Positions 1 through 12,200 of a DNA stretch of 64,000 nt are shown here, piece by piece (positions within the stretch are counted from its first letter, which is position 1; every line of letters starts with the position of its first letter). The stretch spans positions 45,008,679-45,072,678 of the forward strand of contig OY735207.1 of assembly GCA_963457665.1 (NCBI GenBank), given 5' to 3'. The translations under genes were made by a program, and so were the position numbers. Below the pieces are notes generated by a model, which searched no databases, was not told where the DNA came from, and saw only the letters and a list, made by a program, of their open reading frames with translations. Origin of the DNA: Thysanoteuthis rhombus (lineage: Eukaryota > Mollusca > Cephalopoda > Oegopsida > Thysanoteuthidae).

Positions 1-439
1 ATAAGTGAAAATCACAAAATTTTCTTTTGATACCTCAAATCATAAAACTTATTGTGGAGGTTTGTAGCTTCCTCAAAGCTGATGAAAAAAATATTGTCAG
101 ACAGTTTGCTAAGGAAGGTTTCTTCAGAAAGTAGCTGAGAACTACTGCTGCTGAGATATCAAGGGAATCATCAGTGGCCCAAGGGTCCAATGAGCCCTGT
201 TGCACCCCAAACATTTTTCTAGATAAATGGCATGAAAATCTAGATAATTATAGATATGATTTGAGACAATTCTTGATTGAAACTAAAAAAAATAAGGTGA
301 CCTATAGGGTAAGAGGGTTGAGTGACACCAATTTTTCCTTAAAAAAATTTTGGTGAGGAATCCTAATTTGAAAGAATGATTAAATGATTTAAATGCTAAG
401 AAAACTGCACAAATTTATAACATTTAAAGATTTGAAAGA

Positions 440-445
<6 letters not shown>

Positions 446-487
<42 letters not shown>

Positions 488-488
488 G
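446..488. repeat. (TA)n microsatellite
   Basis: Near-pure TA dinucleotide run with one CA interruption. It directly abuts the 5' side of the SINE-like copy that follows. Confidence 0.9.
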
Positions 489-803
489 ATAATTAACGCT
501 ACTCTATTCAGGGTTGAGCACTCTTCAAGTGAGGTATTTTGTCCATTGTACGCATTATGCAATGCTCTTCCATAGGACTAGAGCACTCTCTCTGATGGAT
601 GGAGAATTTAAAGTAAAATGAATATATCGCTTAACTATCGCTGACTATCCAGTTTCGTAGCTCAGCGGTGTGATACCGGCCTCCAGGTCTGAAGCGAAGG
701 TTTCAATCTTGCCTCATGGTACTGGATGAGATAATAGATTGTCTGTAGCCACACTGAAGAGTTGTAATATGACGGAACAGCTGTCTGTGGATGACACAAT
801 AAT
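488..803 (+). mobile_element. tRNA-derived SINE-like repeat, copy 1
   Basis: The block begins with a taattaaYgct motif and a segment containing gggttgagcactctt. It contains a tRNA-like stretch at about 651-715, with an A-box-like GTAGCTCAGCGGTG and a B-box-like GGTTTCAATCTTG, and ends in cagctgtctgtggatgacac followed by TA repeats. Two further copies with the same order lie at 21591-21910 and 28311-28628. The tRNA-like part is internal, so the true 5' end of the unit is unclear. The repeat status comes from comparison inside this window; the SINE label is inferred from the pol III-type boxes. Confidence 0.7.
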
Positions 804-1125
804 ATATATATATATATATCCATGTTCAATAAGGAATGAAACAGATTCAGGAGTAAAAGTTTATGGTGACTTTATTTGTTAATTAATCAATTTGTAAATG
901 AATTAATTAATATGCTATACATTTTCAGTAGCATATGTGTACCTTTCAGTGGTTAAATGGATTTCATAGAAAACAAATTTAGTATCAGATGTTTTGCTCT
1001 GGAGGCAAAAATAGAGATCAAGATATATACATAGCTTTAAGCAATGAAAAATTTTTCAAAAAATTCATTTTAGTCAAATATTTCCCAATATCCATTGATG
1101 TAATTTATGTATTTTTTCCAGTTGG

Positions 1126-1203
<78 letters not shown>
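1126..1203. repeat. (TA)n microsatellite
   Basis: Uninterrupted TA array of about 39 units. Confidence 0.95.
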
Positions 1204-1206
<3 letters not shown>

Positions 1207-1267
1207 CTGTATAATAACAGGAGATCATTTCAAATAAGAGTTTCAATATAATATAATACAATTTATA

Positions 1268-1270
<3 letters not shown>

Positions 1271-1308
<38 letters not shown>
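1271..1308. repeat. (TA)n microsatellite
   Basis: Second TA array, 67 bp after the previous one. The sequence following it belongs to a dispersed repeat shared with 48.2 kb. Confidence 0.95.
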
Positions 1309-1311
<3 letters not shown>

Positions 1312-1317
1312 AAAGTG

Positions 1318-1448
1318 TGTGACTTTTCTGTTTGTTTTTATGTCCATTACAATGTACTCTTCCACTTGAAGGTAAAAATCTTGCTGATATCCTCCTAACC
1401 ACCGATTTGAAACAGTAGACTCTCCCACTTCAACTAGTTCAGTCACTT
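1318..1448 (+). repeat. Diverged dispersed repeat, copy A
   Basis: This segment shares a tract with 48208-48330: ctcttccactt-gaaggtaa, then ttgctg, then accgaYcatttgaaac, then gactc-tccac, then attcagt. Two diverged copies in one window indicate an old interspersed repeat. The family is not recognised. Confidence 0.5.
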
Positions 1449-1980
1449 TTTAATGAAACCCCAGACAGAATTGACATGACATTAACATTTATTTCCACCA
1501 TCAACAGCTTTAGAGTAAAGAATAGTTGAGTCTTGAAATTAATTTAAAAAATCCAAAGGAACCACTAGAACTATACAGAAATACAGGTATATATTTCTAC
1601 CAAATGCATTACATCCTCCGTTACAGTATCAATATACAATGTAAATAAAATCTTATATAAAATGACAAACTACATCTATGTCATGAACTATTGAAAGGGA
1701 GGCAGTGTTTGATCGACACTGCTGGGAAGCCATGTTAATATATCTTATGTTTTTAAAATACCTGAAACGGTTACATGGTAAACAACTGATGATTCCAACA
1801 AGAGACAACTTATACATTTTACCATAATAACAAAGTATATGTGAAACGGGAAAAAACACTGGAGAAAATTACATGAATTACATTGACAGATATTGGGAAA
1901 TAGGTGACTGAAGTAACCCCAAAAAAATATTTTTAAAAAGTCCTCTAGTGTTTGGTGTTTAAAGCTGTAAAACTTTTGAG

Positions 1981-1984
<4 letters not shown>

Positions 1985-2048
<64 letters not shown>
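1985..2048. repeat. (TA)n microsatellite
   Basis: Pure TA array of about 32 units. Confidence 0.95.
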
Positions 2049-2051
<3 letters not shown>

Positions 2052-2249
2052 ATGTACACTTTTCATATTGTAATACTGAAAAGGAACAACTTCTTTAGTC
2101 AATTTTTATGTATAGTCTCAAAGTATCCACCATCATGTTGCGTAAACCACTTTTAGTCCAATCCATGTTATTTCAATGTTGTTTTATAACTGTTCATCAT
2201 ATCTTGTTAGGTTCTTATTTTTATTTTTTATTGGTAATTTCATTATATA

Positions 2250-2251
<2 letters not shown>

Positions 2252-2319
<68 letters not shown>
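2252..2319. repeat. (TA)n microsatellite
   Basis: Pure TA array of about 34 units, lying just before the fold-back element at 2367-3077. Confidence 0.95.
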
Positions 2320-2327
<8 letters not shown>

Positions 2328-2366
2328 TACATATAAACAGCCACTAGTAATGCAAAGGCGAAATAA

Positions 2367-3077
2367 CTGCTTTCAAACTAAATTCTTATACTGTTTATTC
2401 TCGGCCCATTCGCCTCTTTCAACACGGCAGTAATGTATTTAAGAAATGGACATATTTGGTACGACAGAATGAATTATAAATTGCGTTATATTTTGTAGAA
2501 ACTTATTTGAAATGATCTCCCATGGTTACACGATTGATACATCACTCAATTTAGACAACGTAAATAGAAGAAACAATTAGAGAAAATCGTGCTGCTGCAG
2601 GAATCGAACCTGCCACCGATAGGATAGCCGCTTCAATGTAGCAATACTCTTACCATTGAGCTGAATAGCCGCCAGTAATGCAAAATTTTCTTTAATCATG
2701 TATTCTATTTACACTGAATTGAATTATAAATTGCATTATATCATATAGGAACTTATCTGAAATGATCTCCTGTCATTACTCGGTCAAGATATCATTCAAT
2801 TTAGAGAGCGTAAATAGAATAAACAATTAAAGAAAATGGGGCTGCTGCAGGAATTAAACCTGCCACTGATAGGGTAGCTGCTTTAATGTAGTAATGCACT
2901 TACCATTGAACTAAACAGCCGGCTGGTAATGCAAAGGCCAAATAACTGTTTTCAACCCAATTCATTATTCATTCTATCAAGCTAAATATGTCTATTTTTC
3001 AAGTACATAACTGTTGTGTTGAAAGAGACAAATAGACCGAGAATAAACAAGATGAGAATTTGGGTTGAAAGCATATA
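2367..3077. mobile_element. Fold-back element with two tRNA-like units
   Basis: The outer arms (about 2367-2480 and 2960-3077) are imperfect inverted repeats: tgtttattctcggcccattc on the left is matched by gaccgagaataaaca on the right. Between them are two direct copies, about 250 bp apart, of a unit whose minus strand is tRNA-like. Copy 1 (2589-2673) has an A-box-like CAGCTCAATGGTAAGAG and a perfect T-arm around GGTTCGATTCC. Copy 2 (about 2838-2922) is more decayed. Each unit shares flanks such as aattataaattgc and gaaatgatctcc. It is probably a non-autonomous tRNA-derived repeat that was duplicated and inverted; the family is unknown. Confidence 0.6.
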
Positions 3078-3185
3078 TTTATGTATATATATATATATAT
3101 ATATACTATTATTATCATTTTTTGAGGGTTGAGTTATCTATGAATGGAGAGTCGATATAAGGGATAGAGCATACCTAAATAGGTG

Positions 3186-3288
3186 TATATAGAAAGTTCA
3201 GTGCTTCACAGTGACTAAGTGTCATGCCAATGTATGCAATTGGCATAAAACTCAGAGTCACTGTGAAGCACTGAATTTTCTATGTACA
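3186..3288. repeat. Imperfect hairpin, MITE-like
   Basis: An inverted repeat of about 48-bp arms around a short loop near 3232-3238. The left arm contains gttcagtgcttcacagtgac and the right arm its near-complement gtcactgtgaagcactgaat. It could be a small MITE or a decayed hairpin. No target duplication was identified. Confidence 0.6.
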
Positions 3289-3299
3289 CTGAGTCATAT

Positions 3300-5007
3300 A
3301 TATATAGTTTCTTTTCTTAAAAAGCATCTCATAGAGATTCAAATAATTCCGTGAATTTTTTCTCATCTAATAAGTAGTACATTTATGATAAAACAGGTGG
3401 CAGGTTGTTCAAAAAGAGAAGGAACATAATTGAATTTCTGCCAGAGGGAATGTTTTTGGATGAAAGAGATAAGTTCTTTGTTACTGAGGAAGTGATTTCA
3501 TCATACTAATAATGAAGGCTGATAATAGTATTCAATAACAAAGTTAGCTGAAGCTATAAATAAAAATACACAACTGAAAAGCTATTTTTTTATTATTGGA
3601 AAATCTAATCAATAAAGAGCTTATATTAATAGAAGTCATATTATTATACCAATAAGTTTGATCAAAAAAATAACTACACAAAGAAGGTCAATGCAGGCTA
3701 GCCCTGCTCTCTGAAAGTAGAGCATTTCTATAAAAACCTTCCATAAGATGAAATGACGTACAGCGGTTACCAATCATTTAAATGGGAAATATTTTGTGCA
3801 TTTCTAGACTGAAAAAAATGGTGATGACAGTGTATAAGGCTGAGATCAGGAGTTGAGGTTTGGTTGGAGGTCTGGGAGACCTATGTGTAGGAGAGAGAGG
3901 AAGAGGGTGTGTGGTGCCTCTATAACAACTCACTGCAAAACAAATGCTGAACGCTATTTTTGCTTTTTATCTTTTTACATAAAAAACAAAAAAGAGGCAT
4001 GAGGTGATCTTACTTTCGTGGTTCTTATGAAAAAGAGGTTTGGGGATATTACTGTTCAAAAAAGCACAGATCTCAGTAAAGGGACATGAAACTAAAAATC
4101 TAAAAATATTTAAATCAAGTTTGTTTGTTTTTTTACAGTTATATAATCAGAAATTAATACATTTTTTCAGTTTGTTTCTGGATAAAAGTCAGTGAAAATT
4201 CCCATTATTTGATTTTAGGCTACATTTTTGAGAAATGCAGAAAATAAAACTAGTGCTACCATCAACACTTAGTCATCATTAATAAAACTCTTAAAGATAT
4301 CAATTATATTCATTCTCGTCTGAAAAAAGAGTGCATAAACAAATATATTTCTCCAGATATTGAAAAGAAAAATATTTCCTTTATATTTTTAAAGTATGTA
4401 ATCAATGATAATTATGAATGCTTATATTCAAAGGTATCGAAGAGTAAAAAAAAATATCTAACCAAAGACCAGAACTTCCTTCAGATAAGACCAGTGTTGA
4501 ATTTTTAAGGTCTATACTAGTTACCACTTGGTAAATTATATGATAATTTCCGGCGGCATTCCTGTGCCTCCCCATATCTCCCCTTGAAAAACCCTAAAGA
4601 GAATCATTCTGTAAACTTAATGAAATGTGTTTATGACAAACAAAAAAATTATAAGAGAAAATATTTATGGTTATAATTTATTCTCATATTTCATAGGGTA
4701 TTTCTTAAAATCTCTACAATTTGTTAGATTAACGACTGGGTGTGTTTGCATATAAAATCCTACAGATTTCCTATTGAAATTGTGAAAAAATTCTTACAGT
4801 CGATCAAAACATAATGACTCAAATCTAAATATGCAACATGCTGAGATTTTTGGACTAATCACAAGTCACTTTGAAAATATTCAAACAACCTTAATTTCGA
4901 TTCTACCAAGAAAATATGAAAGAGACAACACAGAATTAATCTTTAGTCAGTTGTGCCCAACACTCACTGGGTATTGGATGCTGACTCTCATTATACTTGT
5001 TTCTTTT

Positions 5008-5070
<63 letters not shown>

Positions 5071-5570
5071 TTCTATAATGAACAAGTAACTCCACTTTTT
5101 CTCTGTACACCCTTTTGACCAAAAACTTTTCATATACTAAACATTTCAAGAACATCAAATAAGTGATTATTCAAGTACTTTTAAAGGCAAGCAATCCTTC
5201 ATAACTAAACTTTGGCATGATTTTCCTTACACTCATCTTTTTTATAGAAGCTTATTCCATTGTTTAAGCATAAAGTTTCATCATCCATCATTCAATCAAA
5301 AAGTTTTGAAATCAACTAAAATGAGACTTTATCTTCTACTTATTACTGTCCTCCGAAACATACTATTTGAAGAATTAGAAACATAGACAAATAAATACAC
5401 AGAAATCATTATTCCACTAGTGCTAATGATATGTCCATTCATACATTTCTCAAACAACTATTAATTCTACTTTTTCTATGAGTAAACAGGCCAAATTCAT
5501 TGTAGGAGGATTAGATCAAATAGAATGTATAGAGTTCAGATAAACCATAATTATTGATTAATGATAAAAT
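3300..5570. other. Gene-free AT-rich stretch
   Basis: No convincing coding exon, RNA gene or mobile-element protein was seen. Apart from the CA array at 5009-5066 the stretch is unique-looking AT-rich sequence. Confidence 0.5.
5009..5066. repeat. (CA)n microsatellite
   Basis: Pure CA array of about 29 units. Confidence 0.95.
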
Positions 5571-6519
5571 TATTAGGTTGATACAAACATTACTGGCAAC
5601 ATCTTTTGCACAATGTTTGGGAAATCTTAAAAGTTTCTTTGATGTTTACTCAGCCCTTTTTTTGCTTGTGCAATCAATCAACTGTAGTATATAGGAAACA
5701 TTTAAAAAGGAAGAAATAGGTTCCACATGAGCTATGGGAATGAGTATTAGTCAGTGTTTTAGTCACTTGTTTTTCTCTGCTAGCTCAACACAGAAGTCAT
5801 ATTTGGACAAGATAGCCACTAGCAATAAAAATAGATTTATTAATAGAATACAGAACAGAAAAACATTTTTACCTAGATTGAATCTATTGGAGGAAAAGTT
5901 CTCTTTGTTTGGTGGGATTTAAAGGGGATTCTTCATTATAAATTGCTGGAAGCTGGACAAATTTTTACTAAGCAATGAATGATGAACTGGAATAAAAAAG
6001 ATCTTTTACTGGGGAAGGAAATTGTAATTATTTCAAATTATTCAAAGTAAACAAAAGGTCAGTATAAAGAAACAAACAAATTTAATGATTAAAAGTAGCA
6101 TTTTTCTTCCTTTTGTAAGAAATTACGGCACCAGATATTAGCTCCAAAATAGACCCAGACTTCCAGCGATTCTCTGGTATAAAAGGACTGTTTCCAACTC
6201 CTTCTTCCTCTCACTCCTTTGGGACACACACTCTGAAAAGGAGTAGACGCCTTTTTAATCCAAAACGTATGTACTATTTGATTTTATTCTGCTATCAAAA
6301 ACATATACGAACTTGTAAAAAGACAATCGATAAACTTACATTCATTTTTACCTTCAGAGACAACACTAAAATATTACTAGGACTTATGTACAAAGACATT
6401 CAACAAAATATGTATTTTCTTGTTTGTTGAAAAATGAACAAGGTTACATTCTTCTTTTATTATAATCCCTCACAGCTGACCACATGAGAACAAAGATTTC
6501 AGTTTATCACATGCTTCAG

Positions 6520-6932
6520 CTTGGTTGTTTTTCATACAACGTTTCAGCCGTTGTACTCTACGGCCTTCATCAGGTATCATCTGGTAGGTGTGGGGAAGTA
6601 ACGAACCGAACCCTTTATTTAACCGACGGGGATATATTGACCACATTCCCCTCTTAGCATTGGTAGTATTAATATTGTCTCATACTGGGATTTAACTTAG
6701 AACCATCAGATTACTTGCAGTAATTTTGTCTGATTCTGGAACCACTATGCTATGTGTCCAATCCCAGTGTGAGACAATAATAATACTACTAATGCTAAGA
6801 GGGGAGTGCGGTCAATATAACCCTGTCGGTTAAATAAAGGGTTCGGTTCGTTACTTTCCCACACCTACCAGATGATACCTGATGAAGGCTGTAGAGTACA
6901 ATGGCCGAAATGTTGTATGAAAAACAACCAAG
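6520..6932. repeat. Large inverted repeat, 173-bp arms
   Basis: The arms 6520-6692 and 6760-6932 are reverse complements at roughly 90 per cent identity with no net length difference, around a 67-bp loop. Each arm carries a CTGATGA ... GAAA block (right arm 6879-6885 and 6907-6910) that resembles a hammerhead-ribozyme core, although a good cleavage triplet and third stem are not evident. The repeat lies inside the mariner copy at 5573-7542. Confidence 0.8.
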
Positions 6933-6962
6933 ATGAGGATAGTCTGAATAATAATAGAAATA

Positions 6963-7046
6963 ATAATAATACCTCATCTCAAAAATTCAGAGATATACAT
7001 GCTGAAGCATGTATATCTCTGAATTTTTGAGATGAGGTATTATTAT
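6963..7046. repeat. Near-perfect palindrome, 41-bp arms
   Basis: The arms 6963-7003 and 7006-7046 are exact reverse complements with only a 2-nt centre. The left arm is part of the sequence (about 6917-6990) that matches the 75-bp unit of the tandem array at 12113-12685, so both derive from one element family. So perfect a palindrome indicates recent formation or ongoing copying. Confidence 0.9.
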
Positions 7047-7984
7047 AATTTAATTTATTTAATTCAATTTAATTATTTAATACTAAATATAACCTATTCT
7101 TAACATACTAAAGTGACCATCCTATTACCGTACAGTTGACATGATTTTGCTGCATGACAATACCTGTTCTCGTGATGTAAATGCAATACAGCAGATGATC
7201 ATAGATCTAGAATAGGAAGTTCTTCTACATGCAGCATATTCTCCGAACCTATCGCCTTCAGACTATTCTTGTTTCACTCCATTCAACACTATTTATGTGG
7301 TCAGTGATTTCAATATGCAATTCTTCAAAACCTGGAACAACTTCAAGATATCGAAGAATTCCTTGAAGGATTCATCGAATCAAAACTAGAATCATTGTTT
7401 TACAATGGAATAAATAATTTAGCTGAAAGGTGGCGTAAGGTCATAGAATGCCAGGGGGTATACTTATCTAACAATATTAATGACAAAAATCTGTGTATAA
7501 GAAAAATTGTAAAAAAGGCTGGGAACTTTTGCATCAACCTAATATAATGCAAAGTAACAATCATTAAAAGCTTCAAAAATATTTTAAATCCAGACATTCA
7601 CAAGAAAATTTTAGAAATTAACGTGTTTAATACTGTTTTAATTTTTCTTGACATTTTTACTTTGCTCATAGTTATTTTTCCTATAATATATTTTTTTCTT
7701 TAAAACTTCTTCAACTAGTATTAATTGCAATACTTCATGAGACATCCTTATTAAAAAGCTTTTATTTTAGTAAACTTAGAAATTAGTGTGAACAATAAAA
7801 ACAATGGCGAAATGAGGTATTTATTATTTCAAGATTGAATTAAAGCGAAGGTATTTAATTACCTCACAGAGGTGAATACTATGTCGAAAAAGAGAATCGA
7901 TCTCTTATGTAATAGACTATGATTAAGCATGATTTGTTAGGAAAGGAAAAAGGGAGGTAATTCTATTTTCAAGTTGTTGACTTG

Positions 7985-8060
7985 AGAGTTGAGACACAAC
8001 AGGGAGTTGTTGTAATGGTAATAATCTCGATACAAACGTGGTTCAAACCCTCTTGTACTT
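7985..8060 (+). repeat. tRNA-like repeat remnant
   Basis: Contains an A-box-like GTTGTTGTAATGGTAATA and a B-box-like GGTTCAAACCC at tRNA-like spacing. The stems do not close well, so this is a SINE head or tRNA pseudogene rather than a working tRNA gene. Confidence 0.35.
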
Positions 8061-8514
8061 TCTTACAGAGATATCCATGTGTGTGAATAATGCATAGGAA
8101 ACAGAGACTCTTACTTGATCTGATATCAGCAAATGATTTGACACAGGTAATGGTTTCAGTTATTAGATCGAAGCTTTGAAATGACAGAAAATTGTTTTTT
8201 GTTTCTTCACTTAAGTTTTTGAAAAGAGCCGAAGTGAGTCGTTGGAAAAAAAGAAAAAAAAAAAGAAAGTATTTCTACGTTCGGTTGAATTGGTCAAAAT
8301 TTTACTGCCGCTTGATAGAAGACTGAAAAGAATTAAATTTATACTTTTTTCATCAATAGCCAAAAAATAATGAGTTCCATTTATCTTGTTGAAATTCTAG
8401 AATTACTTTTTCCGTTCAAAATATTCCAAGCAGAAAAGAATAATGGAACTTTATTTCTGTTAATTTTATTTTTTTAAACGATAGGTATTTAATTTGTTTG
8501 AACTTCGAGACAAG

Positions 8515-8603
8515 GCTTCATTGGGGAGTTTGCAAAAGAATCGAACTAATTTCTCTATGATTAGCGAGACCTGCACGCTAACCACTGCGATTGGACTAAC
8601 TAC
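8515..8603 (-). repeat. tRNA-like repeat remnant
   Basis: The reverse strand shows an A-box-like CGCAGTGGTTAGCGTGC and a B-box-like AGTTCGATTC. The acceptor ends do not pair, which argues for a SINE head or pseudogene. Confidence 0.4.
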
Positions 8604-8609
8604 TTCGCA

Positions 8610-9253
8610 TAATATTTTCTTCGAGATTCTTTCAACTTTAATTTCCTTTGCATTGATTTACTTGGATCTTCAGAAAGAAATACGCAATTATTTTTTTTTC
8701 GATCGAAAGATAATGTGTTGGAAGTCCACACGCTAAAATTTTTGTTTCAAATAATTTTTCTCGTGTTTTTATAATATATCTTTCCCGCAATAATTTTCAT
8801 CATTAATAAAAATTATCGTTTTACATGACTTTCTCTTTTAGCGTCTCAAATCCTCGACAAATGTTTACTGTCAAGGGAGGTAATAAAAATTACATACTTT
8901 CTGCCTGGGTTCCATACTAAGACGATGTCACTCTACTGCAATCATATCAGCCTTCTTTTGAGGGCATGGCATGCAAACCCAATGGGGTCAGTCACACGTA
9001 AGATGAAATCCACTTTAAAACTCCATAGCTCAGGGCTGTGGACTATTCTATAAACTTCTCCCTTATAGGCCTTGCTGGCCATCTGAAGACTTACAACTGT
9101 GGAAAACCCTCTTGAAACTGTTCACATACTTGAGCCATTATACAAGCATAATGATGTGAATGGGTTCCTTGGAAAAATAAAGTGAATTAACTCATGTTTC
9201 AAGATACTAGATGATGAGTGACTTACAACGATTTCTCATTTTCCTCTGTCTAG
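8610..9253. other. Non-coding stretch before the SOCS-box gene exons
   Basis: No upstream exon of the ankyrin/SOCS-box gene could be recognised here. The frame of the 9254 exon meets a TAG at the splice acceptor, so the sequence before it is intronic. Confidence 0.4.
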
Positions 9254-12200
9254 GTGGATTTGCTGTGGCAAGATCATGGGTGTAGTCTTGATAAACCTGT
9301 GCACATCCAGTCAAATGATACTTGTGCAAAGTGGCCACCACTTTGCTTTGCGGTTGAATGTGGACACAGCGATATTGTACAGTATTTAATCAGCAAAGGT
9401 CAGTGATCAACAGAGTTGAATTCCGTCGCTTCATTATTTATGTAACGCCTGATATCATGCGTAGGATTTAATAATTAATACATCAAAACTTTCATTCATT
9501 CTAATGATTATATGTATGATAGGCCATACATTATAAGTGCCCAATGCACCATCTCTTACCAAAATGCTTTTATGGTAGATAACATTATTTCAATCCTTCA
9601 TCTATCTTTAGTGATCAAAATCAAGAGAGTTATTTCACTGGAAATAGGTATTATAGTAATGCACACAAAAAACCCCTCTCAAACGCACCTTATTACTGAG
9701 CGGACAGTCATGTAACCCATTGCAGAGTATAGTATCAGCTAGTACATTTTGTTCAGTCAGTGAGATGATAAGAACGCTGTAAATGCCTGGTGGTCAATGT
9801 CTTGGACAATCAGTGAATAGTAAGTTCCCAATGTACTATTTCTAAGAAGTTGAGAGAGTTGCAATCAAAGATTTCTCTAACTGTTGCTTGCAATATTTTT
9901 GTTATTTTCAGAGCTACAATGCTCATTTTCTGATTCATTGTGAAGCTTGAACTCTCTGCATTATAATTCTGATGCATATTTCTAAAATAAAACTGCATAT
10001 TTTAGCTCTAAAAATTACGGAAACATCGTAAGCAAAAGTTCTTCAAACTTCATTAGTGATTTTCTCAACTTTTTAGAAATGGCTTGTTGTGCACCGATCA
10101 GGCATGGCCTCTCATATACCTCTGCCAATGTCATACACTAAAAACTAAATGAAAATCAATCTATATATAGGGAGATGACTGTGTAAGTTTCGATGTTCCA
10201 TAATTGAACTATTATCTCAAAATATGAATAAATATCTGCATATTGAAAAAAAAATTCCTGGTTCTGTCCCAAAATTTAATCAATTTCCCCTTAGCCCTTA
10301 GCCCTCACTTCCACAAAATGTCATTGAAATTCATTTAGTACTTTTGGAGATATTGTTCAGATAGGCAGATAAACATGAATGAGATACATATATAAATATG
10401 AAAAAAACAAACACCCTGTCAGTTTCGTTGAAATGAATTGCTTGATGAATGATTTGCTACCTGTATCTATTAATATGTGTTCAATATTATTTACTTTTCT
10501 TAGGTTGTAGCACAAAATGTCAGGGCTGGATGTCAAAAAAAGGTGTAAGAGAATATTTCAACCCCCTCTCTTTGGCCTGTAAAGGAAAAAAAATTAACAT
10601 TTTAAACATGTTAGTTGAAGCTGGTTTGTATTATCAATTAAAATTTATTTTCTACTCTCTTAGCTTGATAACTATTCGCCTCAAATTGTTACAGCATTTG
10701 AGGTTAACAAAAAGACAAGCCTATCCTATTTTTTTCTTTTGTTACAACTTTTCTATGCTGTATATTATTAGAAAAAAATTATTTGATATTATTTAAACAA
10801 TAATGGCTTATTATTTATGGGATCAAAATATTGAAGATATTGCATCTTTCATGCATGTTGTCAGTCTTGTACTCATACCTTTGGGAAAGGTATGGGTCAA
10901 ATTATCTCTTGTATGTCTTCTTTGACCAAAATCTTGACACAGGTACACTCCAATAGTAGACAGAAGAAAAAGATGAATGAGTATACGTACTGAATCTATT
11001 CTCCTGTAATTACCTGATCAGGGTTCACAAATTATGGCAGTCATGCTGCTCAACACTTGTAATGGATAAACAAAATTTATCTTTAAGAAATTATATATAT
11101 ATATATATACATACACACACAAGGCCCATTTTGAATATCTCGATAACTGATTGCACGTCCTTGATGTTACTTGGCAAATAATTAGAGAGATGGACACTCT
11201 TCTGTGGGGTTACTCAGTCAGCAGTGAGATGCCATTGTGTACAGTGTGACCGTCAGGAGTTTTTGGCAAAATATTGCATCAGCCAAGTCAGTCAGCTCAG
11301 ACCCAGATTTGCCTCCCTGTGACTGGTTCTTCCCAAAGAGATTTCAGACTGTGGATTTGATTAAGGAGAACCTAAAGAGGCAGTTGATGGCAATCCCAAA
11401 AGAGGACTTTGCAGACTGTTTTGAAAAATGGAGGGGATGCTTGGATAAGTGTGTGAGATCCCATGAGGAATACTTTGAAGAAGACTAAGGTGCCATTGTC
11501 TTAGGTTAGCTATTTCTTTGTTAATATTAAATGGACGGATACATTCTGGACATACCTTTTATTTATTACTGTGACATGGGGTGATAATTACTGCAATATG
11601 TACTTTTTTCTCAACATACAGTACCCATTTCTCAGTGAAAGTAAGGAAGAAAAAAAAGGAAGTTATGTTTGCTGGTCAGTTTACTGCTGCACTCAGTTCT
11701 CTGTTGAGAGTTCATGAAGAATCAAATTTCTCTCCTAGAATTAATTTTCAATTGACTTGATGCTTGTATCTTGTTGAACATGATGCATTGTGCCTTTTTT
11801 GTTCAATCACTAATGCTTTGATGAGGATCTACTTCAAAAGATACCCAAGTGGTTGCTATTCTAGAGCAAAGTATATCAGAAAGATCACAGTCAGTTTTTT
11901 TTCAAAAACTTGTTAGAAATCAATGGACCTGGGAAAACAGTGCAAATCTCCTTGTATTGTATTGCTGCCTTTATGAAATTTATACAACATGCAATGACAA
12001 AAGTATCACCCATTGGTGTCATGAGAACTACACAGAGATATTGGAATGCAATAGAAACAGTTTATGCTCAATTCATAAGCTACCCACTCCCTACAGAAGT
12101 AATGTGTAAGTATTTCTATTATTCAGACTATTCTCATTTTTGTTGTTTTTCATCCTAAATTTTTGAGATGAGGTATTATTATTATTTCTATTATTATTCA

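Larger units (their letters stand above)
5573..7542 (+). mobile_element. Decayed mariner element interrupted by a fold-back insertion
   Basis: Terminal inverted repeats are visible at both ends: TTAGGTTGATACAAA at 5573 and the complement of TTAGGTTGATGCAAAAG ending at 7542. A TA dinucleotide lies immediately outside each, as expected for Tc1/mariner insertion. Inside, translations match mariner transposase in order: a middle part around 5870-6060 (FGGI/KGSLF-IINCWKL, like WWDxKGIxxxELL) and a C-terminal part at about 7140-7500 (LLHDNT, AYSPNLSPSDY-like, LAERWRKVIECQGVYL). The reading frame is broken by several stops and shifts. Its length of 1970 bp exceeds the usual 1.3 kb of mariners by about the size of the fold-back insertion near 6480-7080. 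It is a dead DNA transposon. Confidence 0.7.

Noticed and set aside
989-1402. Open frames reading Tyr-Ile repeats on both strands
   Set aside because: They are translations of the TA microsatellites, as are similar frames at 23.2, 28.6 and 46.4 kb.
2589-2673. Functional tRNA gene on the minus strand
   Set aside because: The T-arm is good, but the acceptor stem has mismatches, the variable region is odd, and a decayed second copy lies nearby in a repeat.
6135-6266. Exon-like stretch with AG acceptor, open frame and GTATGT donor, plus a TATAAAAG at about 6178
   Set aside because: It lies inside the interrupted mariner copy and its phase does not fit the 9254 exon of the ASB-like gene. Probably part of an inserted repeat.
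11849-12158. Overlapping frames of 82-86 codons in the ASB-like intron
   Set aside because: Two frames of equal length overlap, neither resembles a family, and no splice context was found.
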